Assembly (NCBI GenBank): GCA_002009475.1
Contig: AYTS01000004.1
Coordinates: 1 to 58,978, forward strand
DNA: 58,978 nucleotides
Direction: 5' to 3'
Origin: Candidatus Brocadia carolinensis
Lineage (GTDB): Bacteria > Planctomycetota > Brocadiia > Brocadiales > Brocadiaceae
Part shown: piece after piece, positions 11,017-20,465 of the stretch
Layout of the letters: the number at the start of each line of letters is the position of its first letter
How positions within the stretch are numbered: the first letter of the stretch is position 1
Translations under genes and position numbers: made by a program
Notes under the pieces: generated by a model
The model's database searches: none
Told to the model about the DNA's origin: nothing
What the model saw: the letters and a program-made list of their open reading frames with translations, nothing else

Positions 11017-11274
11017 GACCTGTTTCTCCTTTCAAAACTTCCACAACCATTGATATAAACATCCGCTATCAGACAACAGCATCGTGCATACAACGAAATC
11101 AACACAAAATTTTCAGTGTCTTTTGTCTCCCTTTTTGCTCGCTGAAAATTACCGTTAAACGGACGTTTTATTATAGGCAGACGAATAAAAAATTACAAGA
11201 AAAATATACGCAGACAGGGATGGTTTGAGTATTTTGATTTTGACAAAAACGTCCCTGCTTTGATAAGATTTCTC

Positions 11275-11653
11275 ATGTCTATGTATATGCAAAGATTTTT
11301 ATCAAAAATATGCTCATACTTTCCTAAGCTGGACGAATCATCTATTCGTCGCGAGTTCAAACATGCCTTTAGTCTCGGCACATCTCATAAAAACAGAGAC
11401 TTGAACGAATTAGAGTTGGCGCTCATTCAGAAGCTTACTATAATCATGAAAAAAAGGCGGCTTACCATGCCCGCCACATTGTTTCTCGAAAGTGTACAAC
11501 CACTCAATTATATTGGAAGTCAGATGATGGTGTTTTTCAGACCATTTTTGACCTTTTTTTTTTGCTCCCGCAGAATATGACCTGCTTCAGGGCATTCTTG
11601 AAAAAAGAGAAGGCATTCAAAGGATTATTGAGGAATTGGAAAAGGCATCCTAA
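11275..11653 (+). pseudogene. Small conserved-looking protein of unknown function, frameshifted at a T10 run
   Basis: The reading frame starting MSMYMQRFLSKICSYF runs through LFLESVQPLNYIGSQMMVFF to a run of ten T at 11554-11563. Removing one T continues smoothly as APAEYDLLQGILEKREGIQR and ends at TAA, giving about 125 residues with a charged helical C terminus. The uninterrupted protein-like composition on both sides indicates one gene. No domain recognised; the hydrophobic stretch before the break suggests one amphipathic or membrane-touching helix. It lies 97 nt ahead of the GlmL-type gene, same strand. A TTG five codons upstream (11260) could also start it. Confidence 0.55.
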
Positions 11654-11750
11654 AGGCACAGAAGGTGCAAAAGAAATAATTAAATGCTTATAAGACTTTG
11701 CGCGTCTTCCGCCATTGTCAGCGGGCTTTTATGAAAAAGGGGATAATGAT

Positions 11751-13538
11751 TTGGACGTTATCATTGCAACAGACTGCGGCAGCACCACCACGAAAGCCAT
11801 CTTGATTGAAAAAAAGGATGGGGTATACCGGCAGACATATCGGGGCGGAGCACCCACAACCGTGGAGGCACCATTTGAAGATGTCACCCGTGGCGTCTTA
11901 AACGCGTTCGCTGAGGTTGAAGAACTCTCGGGTCGTAAAATTTTAGATGGGGAAAGAATTATCACACCGGCCCGTGGAAATGTCGGGGTAGACATGTATG
12001 TTTCCACAAGCAGCGCCGGTGGAGGATTACAGATGATGGTAGCGGGCGCGGTAAAAACGATGACTGCCCAGAGCGCTCAGCGTGCCGCTCTTGGAGCAGG
12101 CGCCATTGTGATGGATGTTATTGCTTCCAACGACAAACGATTGCCCCACGAGAAGATCGATCTCATACGGCAATTAAGGCCTGACATTATATTACTCTCC
12201 GGCGGGACTGACGGGGGCACCGTTTCTCATGTCGTAGAATTGGCTGAATTTATTGCGGCAGCAAATCCAAAGCCCCGTCTCGGCATGACGTTTGAGCTTC
12301 CTGTCGTCTATGCCGGCAACAAAGATGTTCAAGAAAAGATCAAAGAAATCCTCGGGAAAAAGACGTCTCTTCATATTACCGAAAACATAAGACCCACGCT
12401 TGAAAGGGAAAACCTCATTCCTGCACGGCAGGAGATCCAGAAACTCTTTCTTGAACATGTTATGGCTCAGGCCCCCGGTTACAAAAAGCTTATGTCGTGG
12501 ACCGGGGCGCCCATTATGCCTACACCAGCGGCGGAGGGGCTTATTATGCAGGCGATCGCAAGAAAACAGCAGATCAACGTAATTGGTATTGACATCGGCG
12601 GCGCCACAACGAATATTTTTTCCGTGTACGGTGCGGTATTCAATCGCACCGTGAGTGCAAATCTTGGAATGAGTTATAGTATCTCGAATGTGTTAGTAGA
12701 AGCAGGTCTTGAAAATATTCTCCGATGGGTCCCATTTGATATCGATGAATCCGATCTCAGAAATCGGATCAAGAATAAGATGATCCGGCCCACAACGATA
12801 CCCCAAACCCTTGAAGAACTGAAAATAGAGCAGGCGATATCCCGCGAAGCTCTGAGGGTGTCTTTCGAGCAGCACAAATCCCTGGCAGTAGGACTCAAAG
12901 GAGTGCAGCGGGAACGCGACATCTCCGAGGCTTTTAAACAGGACGGAGAGGGTGAAACCTTGATAAACATGTTAACGCTGGACCTCCTGGTCGGCAGCGG
13001 CGGCGTGCTCTCCAATGCACCGCGCAGATCGCAGGCAATGCTTATGATGACAGACGCCTTACAGCCTGAGGGATTTACCAGGATTGCCGTAGACAGCATT
13101 TTTATGATGCCACATTTAGGAGTTCTTGCAACGGTGAATGAACAGGCGTCCACAGAGGTCTTCGAGAAAGATTGCCTGATCCATCTTGGCACCTGTGTCT
13201 CCCTGGCGAAAGGGAGCATGGGAAAGCCGGAGGAAAATTGCCTCTCGTATAAAATAACGATGCCCGATGGCAGAAAAACGGAGGAATCCCTCCCGTATGG
13301 CCATTTGCGGGTAGTACCACTGGCAAGCGATCAGGAGGCTGAAATCGAGGTTGTGCCCGCAAAAAAATTTGATGTTGGCGCAGGGAAGGGAAAGCCAGTC
13401 CTCAAAAAAATCTCCGGTGGAATCGTAGGTGTCGTCATTGATACGCGTGGAAGACCGGTAACCCTGGCAAAAGATAAGGCTTCACGGGTAGCACAGCTTC
13501 AACGATGGACTAAGGCTATTGACGCGTATCCAGAGTAA
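11751..13538 (+). CDS. GlmL/MutL-type ASKHA ATPase (glutamate mutase accessory family)
   Basis: About 595 residues of the MutL/GlmL family (not the mismatch repair MutL), known from glutamate mutase operons where GlmL is a presumed reactivator of the B12 enzyme. Two ATPase-fold phosphate loops are seen: TDCGSTTTKAIL at the N terminus and GIDIGGATTNIFSVYG in the middle, plus ALGAGAIVMD and LLSGGTDGGT. I start it at TTG 11751, which has AAGGGG 8-9 bases upstream and puts the first loop at the usual distance; the frame is open to 11715. No glutamate mutase subunits (GlmS, GlmE) are nearby, so its client is unknown. The only linked gene is the unknown 374-residue protein downstream. Confidence 0.85.
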   Translation: MDVIIATDCGSTTTKAILIEKKDGVYRQTYRGGAPTTVEAPFEDVTRGVLNAFAEVEELSGRKILDGERIITPARGNVGVDMYVSTSSAGGGLQMMVAGAVKTMTAQSAQRAALGAGAIVMDVIASNDKRLPHEKIDLIRQLRPDIILLSGGTDGGTVSHVVELAEFIAAANPKPRLGMTFELPVVYAGNKDVQEKIKEILGKKTSLHITENIRPTLERENLIPARQEIQKLFLEHVMAQAPGYKKLMSWTGAPIMPTPAAEGLIMQAIARKQQINVIGIDIGGATTNIFSVYGAVFNRTVSANLGMSYSISNVLVEAGLENILRWVPFDIDESDLRNRIKNKMIRPTTIPQTLEELKIEQAISREALRVSFEQHKSLAVGLKGVQRERDISEAFKQDGEGETLINMLTLDLLVGSGGVLSNAPRRSQAMLMMTDALQPEGFTRIAVDSIFMMPHLGVLATVNEQASTEVFEKDCLIHLGTCVSLAKGSMGKPEENCLSYKITMPDGRKTEESLPYGHLRVVPLASDQEAEIEVVPAKKFDVGAGKGKPVLKKISGGIVGVVIDTRGRPVTLAKDKASRVAQLQRWTKAIDAYPE

Positions 13539-13659
13539 AAATCGCAGGCTGTCAGCAATTAGCTGATTGCTATCAGGCTGAAGCTAACTGCCGATACCTG
13601 ACAGCTGATGGTTTACAGAGAGCAGCGACTTTTTTTCATTGAAACTTCTTAAAAATTAA

Positions 13660-13738
13660 TTAGGCCTTCGGCGACTTTGCCCCCCTGTTTCCCCCCCCAG
13701 TTTACGGGGGGATTATGGGGGGTAATTGAAATTCCTGA
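13660..13738 (+). repeat. Dispersed G-rich repeat, copy 1
   Basis: Contains CAGTTTACGGGGGGATTATG followed by GGGGGGT and a TTGAAATTCCT-like tail. The same block with its ATTAGG..TTCGGC leader recurs at 52621-52715, and an inverted, shorter copy lies at 45771-45810. It sits between the GlmL-type gene and the next gene. Confidence 0.75.
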
Positions 13739-13781
13739 ACCTGAACCTTAAATTTTTTATAGAACTCTTTAATCATAATCT

Positions 13782-14906
13782 ATGACCCACGCTTATACCC
13801 CAGGACTGCGTATATCGGAAAAGACACAGGTTGTGAGCCATCGAATCCTGCCTTTATCGGGAGACGTTACTGTCAAAAAAGGCGACGTCCTGAAGGCCGG
13901 GGATATTGTGGCCATGACCCATCTGCCTGGCAAGGTGCATGCCATTAATGCCGTGAATCGCCTTGGCGTTCAACCGAAGGATATCAGGGAATACATGACT
14001 AAAAAAGAAGGGGATTCAGTTCTGAAAGACGAAATTATTGCCGAGACCAGGCCATGGATTAAGATGTTAAAGACCGTCCTGCTCTCCCCCATTACCGGGA
14101 CCATTGAAACCATATCGAATGTGACCGGACAAGTCCTCTTGCGGGAACCTCCAAAACCGATTCAAGTGTTTGCCTACATAGACGGCACCGTCATAGAGAT
14201 CCTGGAAAAAGAGGGCGTCGTTATAGAGACGACGGCCACGTTTCTTCAGGGTATCTTTGGTGTAGGCGGCGAAACGGTAGGTGAACTAGTTGTTGTGGTA
14301 AACAACCCCGGCGACATACTCACCGCCGAGTGCATCCAGCCAGCTCACAAGGATAAGATCCTTGCTGGAGGGGCCTATATTCAGTCCGATGCGATTGACC
14401 AGGCGAAGAAGGTCGGTGTCAGGGGTATCATCGTTGGCGGGTTTGACGACGAAGATCTTACCAAACTCCTCGGATACAACCTGGGAGTTGCTATTACCGG
14501 TTCAGAAGATATCGGTATCACCCTTATTATCACGGAAGGTTTTGGCCGGATACCCATGGCGCAAAGAACCTTTGATCTTTTGAAATCCCGATCGGGCAAT
14601 AAAACCTCTATTAACGGTGCCACCCAGATTCGGGCAGGTGTGGTAAGGCCAGAAATTATTATACCCTATTCAGATAAAATATCAGGAGAAGCAGCAGACA
14701 AGCCAATCAATAGAGGCATGGAAATAGGAGATCCGGTAAGAGTTATCCGGGTACCTCATTTTGGGAAGATCGGCAAAATCAAGGCGCTTCCCTTTTCACC
14801 CCAAAGGATAGAAACCGAGGCAAAGGTACGCATTCTTGAGGTTGAATTTCCCGATGGCTCCACAGCCATTGTCCCACGGGCAAATGTTGAGATGATTGAG
14901 AAATAA
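13782..14906 (+). CDS. Conserved protein of unknown function linked to the GlmL-type ATPase
   Basis: 374 residues, no signal peptide or membrane segment. The N-terminal third (to about 130) reads like a barrel-sandwich or biotinyl-like fold: short beta strands with conserved VKKGDVLKAGDIVA and GTIETISNVTGQVLLREPPK. A central alpha/beta part (about 175-290) contains GGAYIQSDAIDQAKKVGVRG, GGFDDEDLTKLLGYN and AITGSEDIGITLIITEGFG. The last 60 residues (GDPVRVIRVPHFGKIGKIK and then VPRANVEMIE) look like a KOW/SH3-type small barrel. The layout suggests a scaffold or carrier-type protein. Translation likely starts at the ATG shown. I do not recognise a characterised homologue; the link with the upstream ATPase is from position only. 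Confidence 0.75.
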   Translation: MTHAYTPGLRISEKTQVVSHRILPLSGDVTVKKGDVLKAGDIVAMTHLPGKVHAINAVNRLGVQPKDIREYMTKKEGDSVLKDEIIAETRPWIKMLKTVLLSPITGTIETISNVTGQVLLREPPKPIQVFAYIDGTVIEILEKEGVVIETTATFLQGIFGVGGETVGELVVVVNNPGDILTAECIQPAHKDKILAGGAYIQSDAIDQAKKVGVRGIIVGGFDDEDLTKLLGYNLGVAITGSEDIGITLIITEGFGRIPMAQRTFDLLKSRSGNKTSINGATQIRAGVVRPEIIIPYSDKISGEAADKPINRGMEIGDPVRVIRVPHFGKIGKIKALPFSPQRIETEAKVRILEVEFPDGSTAIVPRANVEMIEK

Positions 14907-15074
14907 GTGATAAGATTCGTGATCCGGACACTATCTACGGATTAATTTGGTTAGCCGTCTTTTTGGTTGGGTATTTCTCACAATCAAACCGATGGAAATC
15001 AGGGGATGTATTTTTAACGACCACAATAAGAGCTGCCCGAACAAGTTTCGTAGACATCTTTGATTCTAAAGTTC

Positions 15075-15932
15075 TTATTTCGATCCTTTCGCGATTGGAT
15101 TGTCTGGGTTCGTGATCCATTCGCTCCACGAGCCCGCATACAAGCGGGCATCTCCCAAACCTGCGTGGGTAAGGGCAAGAAGGTTGTGTGCGGCCGTAAC
15201 CCCGGAGCCACAATAGAAAACTGCGTGCTCAGGCGGTGTGTCGCCGAGTACCTGCTGAAAGCGGGTTTTTAAGTCTTTCTGTGAAAGAAAGAGACCATCC
15301 GCACCTAAATTACCGGCAAAAGGAACTGATAATGCCCCGGGAATATGGCCAGCTACGGGGTCTATCGTTTCATTCTCGCCACGATAGCGATCAGCGCTGC
15401 GCGAGTCAATTAAGCAGAAATTCTGATTATGCAATATCTTTACGACGTCTTCGGAACCGAAGGTGAAATCGTTTTGAATTCTGGGGATAAAGCTTCTTTG
15501 CGCTCTCGTTTCGACGCTGCTTGCTACCGGATAATTATTTTTCATCCATGATGACCACCCGCCGTTCAGAACGGTAACGGCATGATGACCAACCCATCGT
15601 AACAGCCACCAAAGTCTGGCCGCAGCCATTACGCCCCCTTTGTCGTCATAGACCACCACCTGCACATTATCATCTATTCCCCAATTTGACAGTGTCCGGG
15701 CAAAAGTTTTCGGTTCTGGCAGCGGATGGCGTCCGGTCTTGCCGGGAATAATGTGGCCGGATAAATCTTTGCCCAGATGAGCGTAGATAGCACCGGGTAT
15801 ATGGGCATGGAGGTAATCCCGGTGACCGCGCTCGGTGTCATCCAATGAAAAACGACAATCAATGATCGCCCAATCTGGATTGGCAAGATGATGATCCAAT
15901 TCTGAAACGGAGATCAAGGTAGTGAAGGTCAT
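15075..15932 (-). CDS. Thiosulfate/3-mercaptopyruvate sulfurtransferase (two rhodanese domains)
   Basis: 285 residues with an inactive N-terminal rhodanese domain (about 5-125, WAIIDCRFSLDD) and an active C-terminal one (about 160-280). The catalytic loop is CGSGVTA in VFYCGSGVTAAHNLLAL; CGSGVTA is characteristic of 3-mercaptopyruvate sulfurtransferases, whereas CRKGVTA is typical of thiosulfate:cyanide enzymes. It moves sulfane sulfur to a thiol acceptor or cyanide. No signal peptide, so cytoplasmic. The cupredoxin-like gene starts upstream on the same strand, only 9 nt away, so the two may share a transcript. Confidence 0.92.
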   Translation of the reverse strand: MTFTTLISVSELDHHLANPDWAIIDCRFSLDDTERGHRDYLHAHIPGAIYAHLGKDLSGHIIPGKTGRHPLPEPKTFARTLSNWGIDDNVQVVVYDDKGGVMAAARLWWLLRWVGHHAVTVLNGGWSSWMKNNYPVASSVETRAQRSFIPRIQNDFTFGSEDVVKILHNQNFCLIDSRSADRYRGENETIDPVAGHIPGALSVPFAGNLGADGLFLSQKDLKTRFQQVLGDTPPEHAVFYCGSGVTAAHNLLALTHAGLGDARLYAGSWSEWITNPDNPIAKGSK

Positions 15933-15941
15933 TAAGATACC

Positions 15942-16572
15942 TCATTTTAAATCGAATTCTAGTGTGGCAGTTGTATCTGACTTGACCTCAATTTGCTTAT
16001 TTTCTGCCTTATACCGCTCATTCCACACCTTTACTATATACTTTCCCTCTGGTACATTTGCGATAGAAAACTTCCCTTCTTTATCGACCCTCGCAAAGAA
16101 CGGATTTTGGAGTACCAGCACGTAAGCCAGCATATCGACATGCACATTGCACCGGATGGAGGCAATTCCTAATTTGTTGAAGGTAAACGGCCTTGTTTCA
16201 CCCTTGAGCCATGTCCCTAAGTTAAAGTGATCAGCAACGTCATCCAGAGAATAGACGTTATGCTGAACCATATCGCTGTTAAGAAAATCGACGGTAGTTC
16301 CTTGTAATAAGGGCAATACGTGGGGAATAAAGGCCATGTTTTTCTGGTCTATAACAGCGTGTTCCTTCTGTGGTTCAAAGGTACCTGGCACATGCTCGAT
16401 ATAGACAATGGTATCCTTAAGATACTTAGCCTTTTTGGCCTTGACTGTCCCGCTGATCGAAGCTATATTTTTTTTCTTCTGCAAACGTATGAAAAGGAAA
16501 ACTTGATACTATAGAACATACCACCAGAGAAAGAACGATCGGTGTCCTCATCAATACCCACATATTTTTCAT
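15942..16572 (-). pseudogene. Secreted cupredoxin-like protein with carboxypeptidase-regulatory-like tail, frameshifted at A8
   Basis: A signal peptide (MKNMWVLMRTPIVLSLVVCS...FHTFA) is in one frame and the mature protein (NIASISGTVKAKKAKYL) in another; the switch is at a run of eight A (16468-16475, minus strand). With seven A the junction reads FAEEKNIASISGTV, a natural signal-peptidase region. The mature part has copper-site motifs NSDMVQHNVYS and CNVHVDM (Cys-x2-His-x2-Met) and then a beta-sandwich ending DKEGKFSIANVPEGKYIVKV. This matches a periplasmic family with 'CNVHPWM' sites. Probably an exported mononuclear copper protein in electron transfer or copper handling; role unknown. Confidence 0.75.
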
Positions 16573-16738
16573 GAAAATCCGCAGAGATAAAGACGTTGGT
16601 CGTCTGACCGTACCCTCAGCAAATTGCTGGCAGAGCGCCAGACTCGATGAGGGCTCCAAACCATCAGAACGAAGTCCATGCCACATCTGAAAATTGCATT
16701 TCAAAGACATACGTGAAAAACCTCCTCATCAAAAAAGA

Positions 16739-17779
16739 TTATTTTTTATATACCAGTTCCAAAAAAAACAACAAGAAATACCCCATCAATAAGGCAAACC
16801 AACCAAAGGCCATGATGAATTCCAGGGTGGTAGAAAAAGACATGGAAAAATTCTCAGCGATCATGCTGTAAATATCTTCCAGGGCATCAAGTGTTTTGTT
16901 AATATTTGTCTTCCATTTCTCCAGGTGGAGTTTTTTGGTTATCAGATCAAACAACCGGGCAGAATACCAATCTCCAATGAGGTTGATGTTACGTTCGGTA
17001 GCTGCAAACTCTAAAATGGATTCCGTCCGTATCTGGATAATTTCACGCAAAGAACGCCTGATTTCCCTGGATTTGAGCCATGGAATTTTTTTCGCTGTTG
17101 TCTTTTGCAAAAGCCGTGCGGCCTTTTCTAACCGGCCTTCTAACTCGTGCTCCAAAAGCCTTAATTTCAACAATTGGAGGTTAGCAATCTCGAAGAGTTC
17201 AATGTTGCTGGCAAAATCACCGCGCGGGTCGAATACAAAAGCTCCATCCCATTCAACAACGGTGAAATCATCCTGCGAATATTTAATATGGTATTGGAGG
17301 GTGGCGCTGATCTCCTCTTCGTCTAAAGGTATACGTTCCGTCTTAAGGAGCCCTGCGATACTCCCTTTATATCCTGAAATAACATCCTCGGGGTCTCCCT
17401 CGTAGTCGGATACACAATATACACTATATTCCTCATCAAAATAAGGATCTCCATGATATTCCCATAAAATAGTCCTGCACTCAACAAGGAGATTCCGTTT
17501 AATGTCAAAAACGCACTCATCCAGGATGCTCTCCAAATTAACGGATGCTTCCACGATGACAATTCCCGGTGGGCAAAACTTCACCAGGAAGTTGACTTCC
17601 CTGGTTTCAATGATTTTTTTTGCAACTTTGACCACCATCTGCGTTGGAATCACATCAGGATACGACGGAGAACTCTTTTGCTTTTTGATACCGACAATTT
17701 CTGTCGTATCAACATTGAGTTCCGTAATGCCTACCAGAAAAGAGACCAAAGTTCCTTTGACCGCAGAATTGGCAACCAT
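16739..17779 (-). CDS. Rmd1/DUF155-like protein with C-terminal membrane anchor
   Basis: 346 residues. The second half carries the pattern of the Rmd1/YagE (DUF155) family: VVEWDGAFVFDPRG, then an EIANLQLLKLRLLEHELEGR helix, a long helical region and a single C-terminal transmembrane helix (LEFIMAFGWFALLMGYFLLFF). The N-terminal 150 residues are beta-rich and acidic. In fungi Rmd1 proteins are membrane-anchored and hold ribosomes or microtubule-linked structures; bacterial members are uncharacterised. Family assignment is by motif pattern and moderate. The gene precedes the cupredoxin-like gene on the same strand. Confidence 0.55.
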   Translation of the reverse strand: MVANSAVKGTLVSFLVGITELNVDTTEIVGIKKQKSSPSYPDVIPTQMVVKVAKKIIETREVNFLVKFCPPGIVIVEASVNLESILDECVFDIKRNLLVECRTILWEYHGDPYFDEEYSVYCVSDYEGDPEDVISGYKGSIAGLLKTERIPLDEEEISATLQYHIKYSQDDFTVVEWDGAFVFDPRGDFASNIELFEIANLQLLKLRLLEHELEGRLEKAARLLQKTTAKKIPWLKSREIRRSLREIIQIRTESILEFAATERNINLIGDWYSARLFDLITKKLHLEKWKTNINKTLDALEDIYSMIAENFSMSFSTTLEFIMAFGWFALLMGYFLLFFLELVYKK

Positions 17780-17915
17780 GGGTTGTCCCTCAACCTCGCA
17801 ATACCTTAATTGTAGCTTGCGGAATGCGGATTTCGAATCTGTTATTATTTACTCCGCAATCTGCAATCAGAAATCCGAAATGAGACCGCTTGTAACCTGT
17901 ACCACGTATCAATTT

Positions 17916-19097
17916 CTAAAACAGTGAATAGTGTCTTTCTAAAATCCCAGTCCATAGTTGAGGTGTTCGGGCAAGATGTCTTTTGATGATCGTCATACAT
18001 TTTTCTTCCGCTGCTTTTACCGGAAGGTGAGAACGGATTTTTACATGCACCATTTGCGGCTCTGTGACAGGCATTCCGATCTGACTCACCAGGTAGCACT
18101 CCGCATCTGAGATATCGGAATCTTTCGAGATCTCGGCGGATATCCCGCCAGCAACCAGATTATATAATTTCCCCGTATGGGTAACAGGATTTTTCCCCGC
18201 TGTAGCTTCGAGGGTCATTGGCCGGTAAGGGGTAATCAAGCCGTTAGCCCTGTTCCCCCTGCCAACCTGACCATCATCACCACACTCAGCGCTGGTTCCG
18301 GTCGCCGTTAAATAGACGATCCCTTTTTCATAATTATCCGCAGCATTGAGTGAAACGGAGACTTCACTGCCTGTCAATTTTCCTACAAAAACCCGGATAT
18401 ATTCAAGAAGTTTCGCTTTTAGTTGAAAATACTCGTCTTTTGAAGCAATAAATTTTGAAATAAAGGCCACCGCAAGCGTAAGGATTATGCGGCTCTTGAC
18501 CCGAATAGCCATAATTTTAATATCCTCGCCAATCATGGGATAGTTTCGTTTTACCTCTGTCGAATTTAAGAATTGTTCGGTTTGGTAGACGAGGGACTCT
18601 GTTTCCGTCAGAGGCGAAAAACCAACACCAATCGATGTATCATTTGCCAGGGGAATCGCGCTGTCAAAGGTCGCCCGCAGATCTGCGCTGCCAGTTCTTA
18701 TTTTTGTTTCAACAACGACATTTTTTTCCGGATTCAGGAATCTTAATCGTTCATTTAACCATCGGTTCGTTGTCTCTCTGGCAATTTCTTCCAAGGGCAC
18801 CTTTTCATTGCCTACTCTTTCCACTGCCCGGCCAACAACAATCAACTGAATAGGGGTTATCACCTCGCCCCCGCCAAAAGACACCTCGGAACGACCACCC
18901 ACGAGAAGGCATTTATCGATATTGTGATGGAGTACCCTGCCAAATTTTTTGAGATAATATTGAGAAAACGCTATGCTCAACTCTTCAGCAGCACGGTCAC
19001 ACAAGGTATCCGGATGCCCTATACCTTTGCGTTCAACAATCTCAACCATCGATTGATGAACGGATGCGCCATCAGCTTTTTCGACAATTATTTCCAT
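17916..19097 (-). CDS. S-adenosylmethionine synthetase, archaeal type
   Basis: 393 residues of the archaeal methionine adenosyltransferase family (AdoMet_synthase, not the bacterial MetK family). Typical blocks are VERKGIGHPDTLCDRAAEEL, HNIDKCLLVGGRSEVSFGGG, GTSAECGDDGQVGRGNRANG and GKNPVTHTGKLYNLVAG. It makes SAM from methionine and ATP in the cytoplasm. No SAM-riboswitch structure was recognised upstream. Some bacteria carry this archaeal form, so transfer is old or shared, but it is unusual to see it where MetK would be expected. Whether a bacterial metK exists elsewhere in the genome is not visible here. Confidence 0.92.
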   Translation of the reverse strand: MEIIVEKADGASVHQSMVEIVERKGIGHPDTLCDRAAEELSIAFSQYYLKKFGRVLHHNIDKCLLVGGRSEVSFGGGEVITPIQLIVVGRAVERVGNEKVPLEEIARETTNRWLNERLRFLNPEKNVVVETKIRTGSADLRATFDSAIPLANDTSIGVGFSPLTETESLVYQTEQFLNSTEVKRNYPMIGEDIKIMAIRVKSRIILTLAVAFISKFIASKDEYFQLKAKLLEYIRVFVGKLTGSEVSVSLNAADNYEKGIVYLTATGTSAECGDDGQVGRGNRANGLITPYRPMTLEATAGKNPVTHTGKLYNLVAGGISAEISKDSDISDAECYLVSQIGMPVTEPQMVHVKIRSHLPVKAAEEKCMTIIKRHLARTPQLWTGILERHYSLF

Positions 19098-19274
19098 ATC
19101 CGGCTGCTATTTACATAAAAATGGATATGTCGCCTTCCATGAGATATACAACAATTTACCGGCCACCATTTTTTGCTTTTAATCCGTTTATACCGAAATC
19201 TATTCCTCAACAGAATATATAACTGCCTCTTGTTCTGACAGAAAGTGGCAATTTCCATAATTTTGTACAAGGTA

Positions 19275-20465
19275 TCATTGTGCAAATATACGAAAAAAAG
19301 TAACCCTCTTCTGGTATAAATTCTTTATTTTACCAAAAAAGCTGTGAAATATTATACGTTTCAACAGGATAGGGTCGTTTAAGAAAATATCGTAATACCA
19401 ATTACTTTTAATTCCGGGTATCCAGTGGATAAGGTCTTTGAAATCCCGTTCTTTGATGCATCGTGATACATGCTGAGGAAACATGTATACCCTTTTCGGT
19501 TTGCCTGTGGTTGAAGAGACTATTGGTTTTCTCACCGTCCTGATACCAAGCAACATATCCCGTATTCCATCCGAGAAATTGACATTACACGCTACACCGA
19601 GATGAAATCCGGGAGGTGGTCTCGCATGAAATTCGAGAACGGTAATTGAATCATCTTGCTGGTTGTGAATCCAATCAAAACCACAGAGTCCATGAAACTT
19701 AAGCATCTTTCCTAATTGTAAGATTATCTTTTCTATTGATACATGTTCCATGAATTGCCGTGCACATGAAGGACCAAAACGTCCGTCTATTGTCTGATAT
19801 ACATATGAAGAAATCCACGCAACCGGAGTACCATGTTCCATAAGTATCTCCGTTACTCCTACGAGGCCATTAATGAACTTCTGCAAAATAAATTTTGGTG
19901 GTGATTTGATGGAATTATAAGCATTTATTAGTTCATGAGCATTCTGAGCGCATCTGACACCACTACCTGAAGAACCCCTCATAGTCTTAAGCATAACCGG
20001 ATATCCTGCTTTTTCAGCTATCGCATGGGCAGAATGGATACTATCACAAATGTATGATGCAGGAAAAGGAATGTTGTTCACACTACATGCCCTTACAAAA
20101 CCTTCTTTTGTAGATATGATGTCGACCGCGTCACTCTTCATGTCAACCGGAAACCATCCTTCAACCCATTCTTCTCCCCGGTACTTTATTAATTCAAACA
20201 AAACACCGTCGTCCCCCACAATAATCCAGGCATAGTGATTTTGGTTTTCATCAAGATGGGCTTTGAGTAAAAGTATCAGAGAAGGGATATCGGGTGTCTG
20301 TGGTAAAAGACAATTTACAAACCGTGACCCAATTAATATGTTGTTCTCTGTGGTAAGCAGCGAAACATTACATCCTGCTTTACTGAGAATGCAAGGTATC
20401 CGAAGGAGATTATAATAACCGCCGTCACTGCATACGAGAAGAACCTCTGGTTTTCCTTTACACAT
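19275..20465 (-). CDS. ATP-grasp enzyme, unknown substrate
   Basis: About 396 residues from the internal ATG (MCKGKPEVLLVCSDGGYY); the frame is open to 20702 but the extra 79 residues look random. The N-terminal part is a Rossmann-like pre-ATP-grasp domain. The ATP-grasp core has AGYPVMLKTMRGSSGSGVR (the flexible glycine loop and binding Lys), FILQKFINGLVGVTEILMEH, and the metal-binding end DSITVLEFHARPPPGFH (Glu, Arg). Such enzymes join a carboxylate to an amine or thiol; here the acceptor cannot be guessed. The gene is AT-richer than its neighbours and reads like an accessory gene in an otherwise housekeeping stretch. Confidence 0.7.
   Translation of the reverse strand: MCKGKPEVLLVCSDGGYYNLLRIPCILSKAGCNVSLLTTENNILIGSRFVNCLLPQTPDIPSLILLLKAHLDENQNHYAWIIVGDDGVLFELIKYRGEEWVEGWFPVDMKSDAVDIISTKEGFVRACSVNNIPFPASYICDSIHSAHAIAEKAGYPVMLKTMRGSSGSGVRCAQNAHELINAYNSIKSPPKFILQKFINGLVGVTEILMEHGTPVAWISSYVYQTIDGRFGPSCARQFMEHVSIEKIILQLGKMLKFHGLCGFDWIHNQQDDSITVLEFHARPPPGFHLGVACNVNFSDGIRDMLLGIRTVRKPIVSSTTGKPKRVYMFPQHVSRCIKERDFKDLIHWIPGIKSNWYYDIFLNDPILLKRIIFHSFFGKIKNLYQKRVTFFRIFAQ

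Noticed and set aside
12674..13219. 181-codon open frame antisense to the GlmL-type gene
   Set aside because: Rich in Ser/Arg and without motif; covered by a conserved gene on the other strand.
19098..19274. SAM riboswitch ahead of the SAM synthetase
   Set aside because: No conserved SAM-box core or terminator/antiterminator pair seen.
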